Source: an uncultured Bacteroidota bacterium (GTDB lineage: Bacteria; Bacteroidota; Bacteroidia; Chitinophagales; LD1). From it: 26,411 bases of DNA. A program made the position numbers and the translations under genes. Below the pieces are notes generated by a model that saw nothing but the letters and a program-made list of their open reading frames with translations, was not told the DNA's origin and searched no databases. This document shows, one piece after another, positions 24,885 through 26,411 of the stretch (positions are counted from its first letter, which is position 1; each line of letters opens with the position of its first letter). The stretch spans positions 1 to 26,411 of the forward strand of contig CALAYL010000024.1 of the NCBI GenBank assembly GCA_937894725.1. Reading direction: 5' to 3'.

Positions 24885-24970
24885 TGCCCGGGGCGGGAAT
24901 CGAACCCGCACGGCATTTAAGTGCCACAGGATTTTAAGTCCTGCGTGTCTACCAGTTCCACCACCCGGGC
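24885..24970 (-). tRNA. tRNA-Leu (anticodon UAA)
   Basis: 86 nt on the reverse strand. The acceptor stem GCCCGGG pairs with CCCGGGC and the discriminator is A. The anticodon stem CAGGA/TCCTG holds a loop with TAA. The long class II variable arm (GGCACTTAAATGCC) is typical of leucine tRNA. The T arm carries GTTCGATTC. CCA is not encoded. Second gene of a Gly-Leu pair. Confidence 0.97.
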
Positions 24971-25031
24971 GACACTTTCTTTAATCAAAAAAGGTGCATA
25001 AGACTCGCTCACACACCTTTCGATTTTTGTG

Positions 25032-25104
25032 AGCGGGAGACGAGGCTCGAACCCGCGACCTCCACCTTGGCAAGGTGGCGCTCTACCAACTGAGCTACTC
25101 CCGC
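25032..25104 (-). tRNA. tRNA-Gly (anticodon GCC)
   Basis: 73 nt on the reverse strand. The acceptor stem GCGGGAG pairs with CTCCCGC and the discriminator is T. D arm with AGCTCAGTTGGTAGAGC; anticodon stem CCACC/GGTGG with loop TTGCCAA, anticodon GCC; T arm GCGGGTTCGAGCC. CCA is not encoded. It lies 61 bases upstream of tRNA-Leu in the same direction. Confidence 0.98.
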
Positions 25105-25153
25105 ATCTTTTCTCATTCGTATCTTTTGAACGTATCCCGAGCGAATCGGATGG

Positions 25154-25184
25154 CAAATATAATTTCGTTATGCAGAATTTCAAA
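25154..25184 (-). promoter_or_regulatory. Promoter of the tRNA-Gly/tRNA-Leu operon
   Basis: Reverse strand: TTTG at 25184-25181, 19-base spacer, TATATTTG at 25161-25154. Both boxes and the spacing match the Bacteroidota housekeeping promoter. The start point would be near 25147, leaving a 5' leader of about 43 bases before tRNA-Gly. Confidence 0.85.
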
Positions 25185-25224
25185 TTTTTGTTTCAAAAAG
25201 TGTAAATAATCCGATATTAGCCCT

Positions 25225-25668
25225 ATGAAACAATCAAAATTTGCCAAAATAGCCACTCGACTTGTATCGCTCCACGAAAACCAAGCCGCCCAATGGGGCA
25301 AGATGAATGTATCGCAAATGCTTGCCCACCTCCATGATGTTTTGAGAATAGCCTTGGGTATGAAAACTGCCGTAGATACCTCCAGTTTCTATACACACTA
25401 CATCATGTTTCCGGTAGCTACCTACCTGCTACCTGCATGGCCTAAAGGCGAAAAAACAGCACCCGAACTCGACCAATACAACCAAGGCACACCGCCCAAA
25501 GATTTTTATACCGAACTAGGCACTGTGCTCAAACTACTCGAAGTTTTTGAAGAAAGAGAAGAATCGAAAATCAAGCCCCACCCCATGTTTGGACCATTAT
25601 CAAAAAAACAATGGCAAGACCTTATCAACAAACATTTTGATCATCACCTAAAACAATTTGGCGTATGA
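25225..25668 (+). CDS. DUF1569 (DinB-like) protein
   Basis: 147 residues. Matches DUF1569, a branch of the DinB/YfiT four-helix superfamily: W24-x-x-M27 and QMLAHLHDVL with H35 near the N-terminus, and a C-terminal HPMFGPLSKKQWQDL followed by H137-F-D-H-H141-LKQFGV. The conserved histidines (H35, H137, H141) form the metal-site pattern of this superfamily, several members of which are thiol-dependent transferases. Its stop overlaps the start of bshB1 (ATGA, 25665-25668). Because bshB1 makes the thiol bacillithiol and many DinB-like proteins use low-molecular-weight thiols, a bacillithiol-linked transferase role is a reasonable but unproven inference. Confidence 0.85.
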   Translation: MKQSKFAKIATRLVSLHENQAAQWGKMNVSQMLAHLHDVLRIALGMKTAVDTSSFYTHYIMFPVATYLLPAWPKGEKTAPELDQYNQGTPPKDFYTELGTVLKLLEVFEEREESKIKPHPMFGPLSKKQWQDLINKHFDHHLKQFGV

Positions 25669-26393
25669 CCCCTACCCTACCCATCGATATATTGGCCTTT
25701 GGCGCGCATCCTGACGATGTAGAGCTAGGCTGTGCGGGCACATTGCTCCGCCATATCCATCAAGGCAAAACAGCCGCTATAGTGGACCTCACGGAGGGTG
25801 AACTAGGCACTCGTGGCACAGTCGAAGACCGCAGAGCCGAGGCCGCACTTGCTACCAAAATAATGGGTATCACCGACCGCAAAAACCTTGGGTTCAAAGA
25901 TGGTTTTTTTGTAAATGACGAATGGCATCAACGCGAAATCATCAAAATGATACGCTACTACCGCCCCCGCATCGTACTCTGCAATGCGCCATACGATCGC
26001 CACCCCGACCATGGCAGAGGCGGGCAACTAGTCAAAGATGCCTCATTTTTGGCAGGGCTAGAAAAAATCAAAACCCAGTGGGACGGCCTCACCCAAACGG
26101 CCCATCGACCACAAGTGGTATATCAATATGTACAGGCTATCGACACTCATCCCGATTTTGTGGTGGACATTTCCGATTTTATGGAAAAAAAAATGGAAGC
26201 CGTACTGGCCTACAAATCGCAGTTTTTCAATCCCGCATCAGACGAGCCCGCCACTTTCATATCTTCCAGTGATTTTCTCACATTCGTAAAAGCTAGGGCC
26301 GAAAACTTTGGAGTGCCTGCTGGTGTACGCTATGCCGAAGGCTTTCACGCCAGTAGATTTATAGGCGTAAAAGATTTGGATAGCTTGTTTTAG
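25665..26393 (+). CDS. bshB1: Bacillithiol biosynthesis deacetylase BshB1
   Basis: 242 residues, PIG-L/LmbE-type zinc deacetylase. Removes acetate from GlcNAc-malate to give GlcN-malate, the second step of bacillithiol synthesis. Zinc motif A14-H15-P-D-D18-V-E20 near the N-terminus and H113-P-D-H116 supply the metal ligands and catalytic Asp. LTEGELGTRGT at 42-52 and the C-terminal YAEGFHASRFIGV are characteristic of the BshB1 branch. The start is the ATG inside the overlap with the DUF1569 gene; a bshB1-DUF1569 pairing suggests thiol metabolism. The gene ends 18 bases before the window edge, so later operon members are not visible. Confidence 0.95.
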   Translation: MTPTLPIDILAFGAHPDDVELGCAGTLLRHIHQGKTAAIVDLTEGELGTRGTVEDRRAEAALATKIMGITDRKNLGFKDGFFVNDEWHQREIIKMIRYYRPRIVLCNAPYDRHPDHGRGGQLVKDASFLAGLEKIKTQWDGLTQTAHRPQVVYQYVQAIDTHPDFVVDISDFMEKKMEAVLAYKSQFFNPASDEPATFISSSDFLTFVKARAENFGVPAGVRYAEGFHASRFIGVKDLDSLF

Positions 26394-26411
26394 GCTAAAG
26401 CTTGAAATAAG

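Noticed and set aside
24917..25183. Reverse-strand open frame of 88 codons over the tRNA genes
   Set aside because: It runs through both tRNA genes; its GSSSVGRAPPCQGGG-like peptide is the well-known false translation of a tRNA.
25144..25215. Inverted AATCGGAT / ATCCGAT pair around the tRNA promoter
   Set aside because: Only 7 matching bases, about 58 apart, with no third copy; expected by chance at this length.
26396..26411. GCTTGAAATAAG at the right edge repeats the sequence at 14132-14143
   Set aside because: Only 12 identical bases, both near gene ends; likely coincidence or a similar terminator arm, and the window ends before it can be judged.

Overview
The window is chromosomal DNA from a member of the Bacteroidota. 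The evidence is AT-rich composition, little sign of Shine-Dalgarno sites, several promoters of the TAnnTTTG / TTTG type found in this phylum, two proteins ending in type IX secretion (T9SS) sorting domains (one type A, one type B), DUF4199 and DUF3298 proteins, and bacillithiol synthesis (bshB1). Nothing points to a phage, plasmid, transposon or CRISPR array. The genus cannot be fixed from the sequence.

Layout, left to right. (1) 1-4132, minus: the 5' part of a giant secreted protein with Asp-box (sortilin-like) repeats followed by a beta-helix-like region. It runs off the left edge, and its signal peptide is broken by an 8-base G/C tract. (2) 4329-5709, plus: a DedA-family membrane protein and shikimate dehydrogenase (aroE). 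(3) 5706-8466, minus: an operon of a dihydroorotase homologue that lacks its catalytic residues, a DUF4199 membrane protein and a family 2 glycosyltransferase. (4) 8541-9850, minus: a DUF3307 membrane protein and a SatD-like regulator, preceded by three evenly spaced palindromes. (5) 9953-11590, minus: CTP synthase (pyrG). (6) 11603-11700: a nested inverted repeat between divergent genes. (7) 11726-14121, plus: a T9SS beta-propeller protein and a DUF3298-type lipoprotein. (8) 14145-19512, minus: a 1650-residue adhesin-like T9SS protein and a small secreted protein of unknown function. (9) 19668-21339, minus: pyruvate dehydrogenase E1 alpha and a membrane-anchored TPR protein. (10) 21366-24848, plus: recF, a DUF721/DciA-like gene and a LysM/TPR envelope protein. 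(11) 24885-25104, minus: tRNA-Leu and tRNA-Gly. (12) 25225-26393, plus: a DUF1569 (DinB-like) protein and bshB1.

Most genes are core housekeeping (CTP, shikimate, pyruvate dehydrogenase, replication and repair, thiol metabolism), interleaved with large secreted surface proteins. Many are tightly coupled: four ATGA overlaps, plus gaps of 1 to 16 bases. No stretch longer than about 200 bases lacks a gene. The most promising places for new biology are the SatD-like/DUF3307 pair with its triple palindrome, the possibly phase-variable G tract, the catalytically dead dihydroorotase homologue, and the nested inverted repeat upstream of pyrG.
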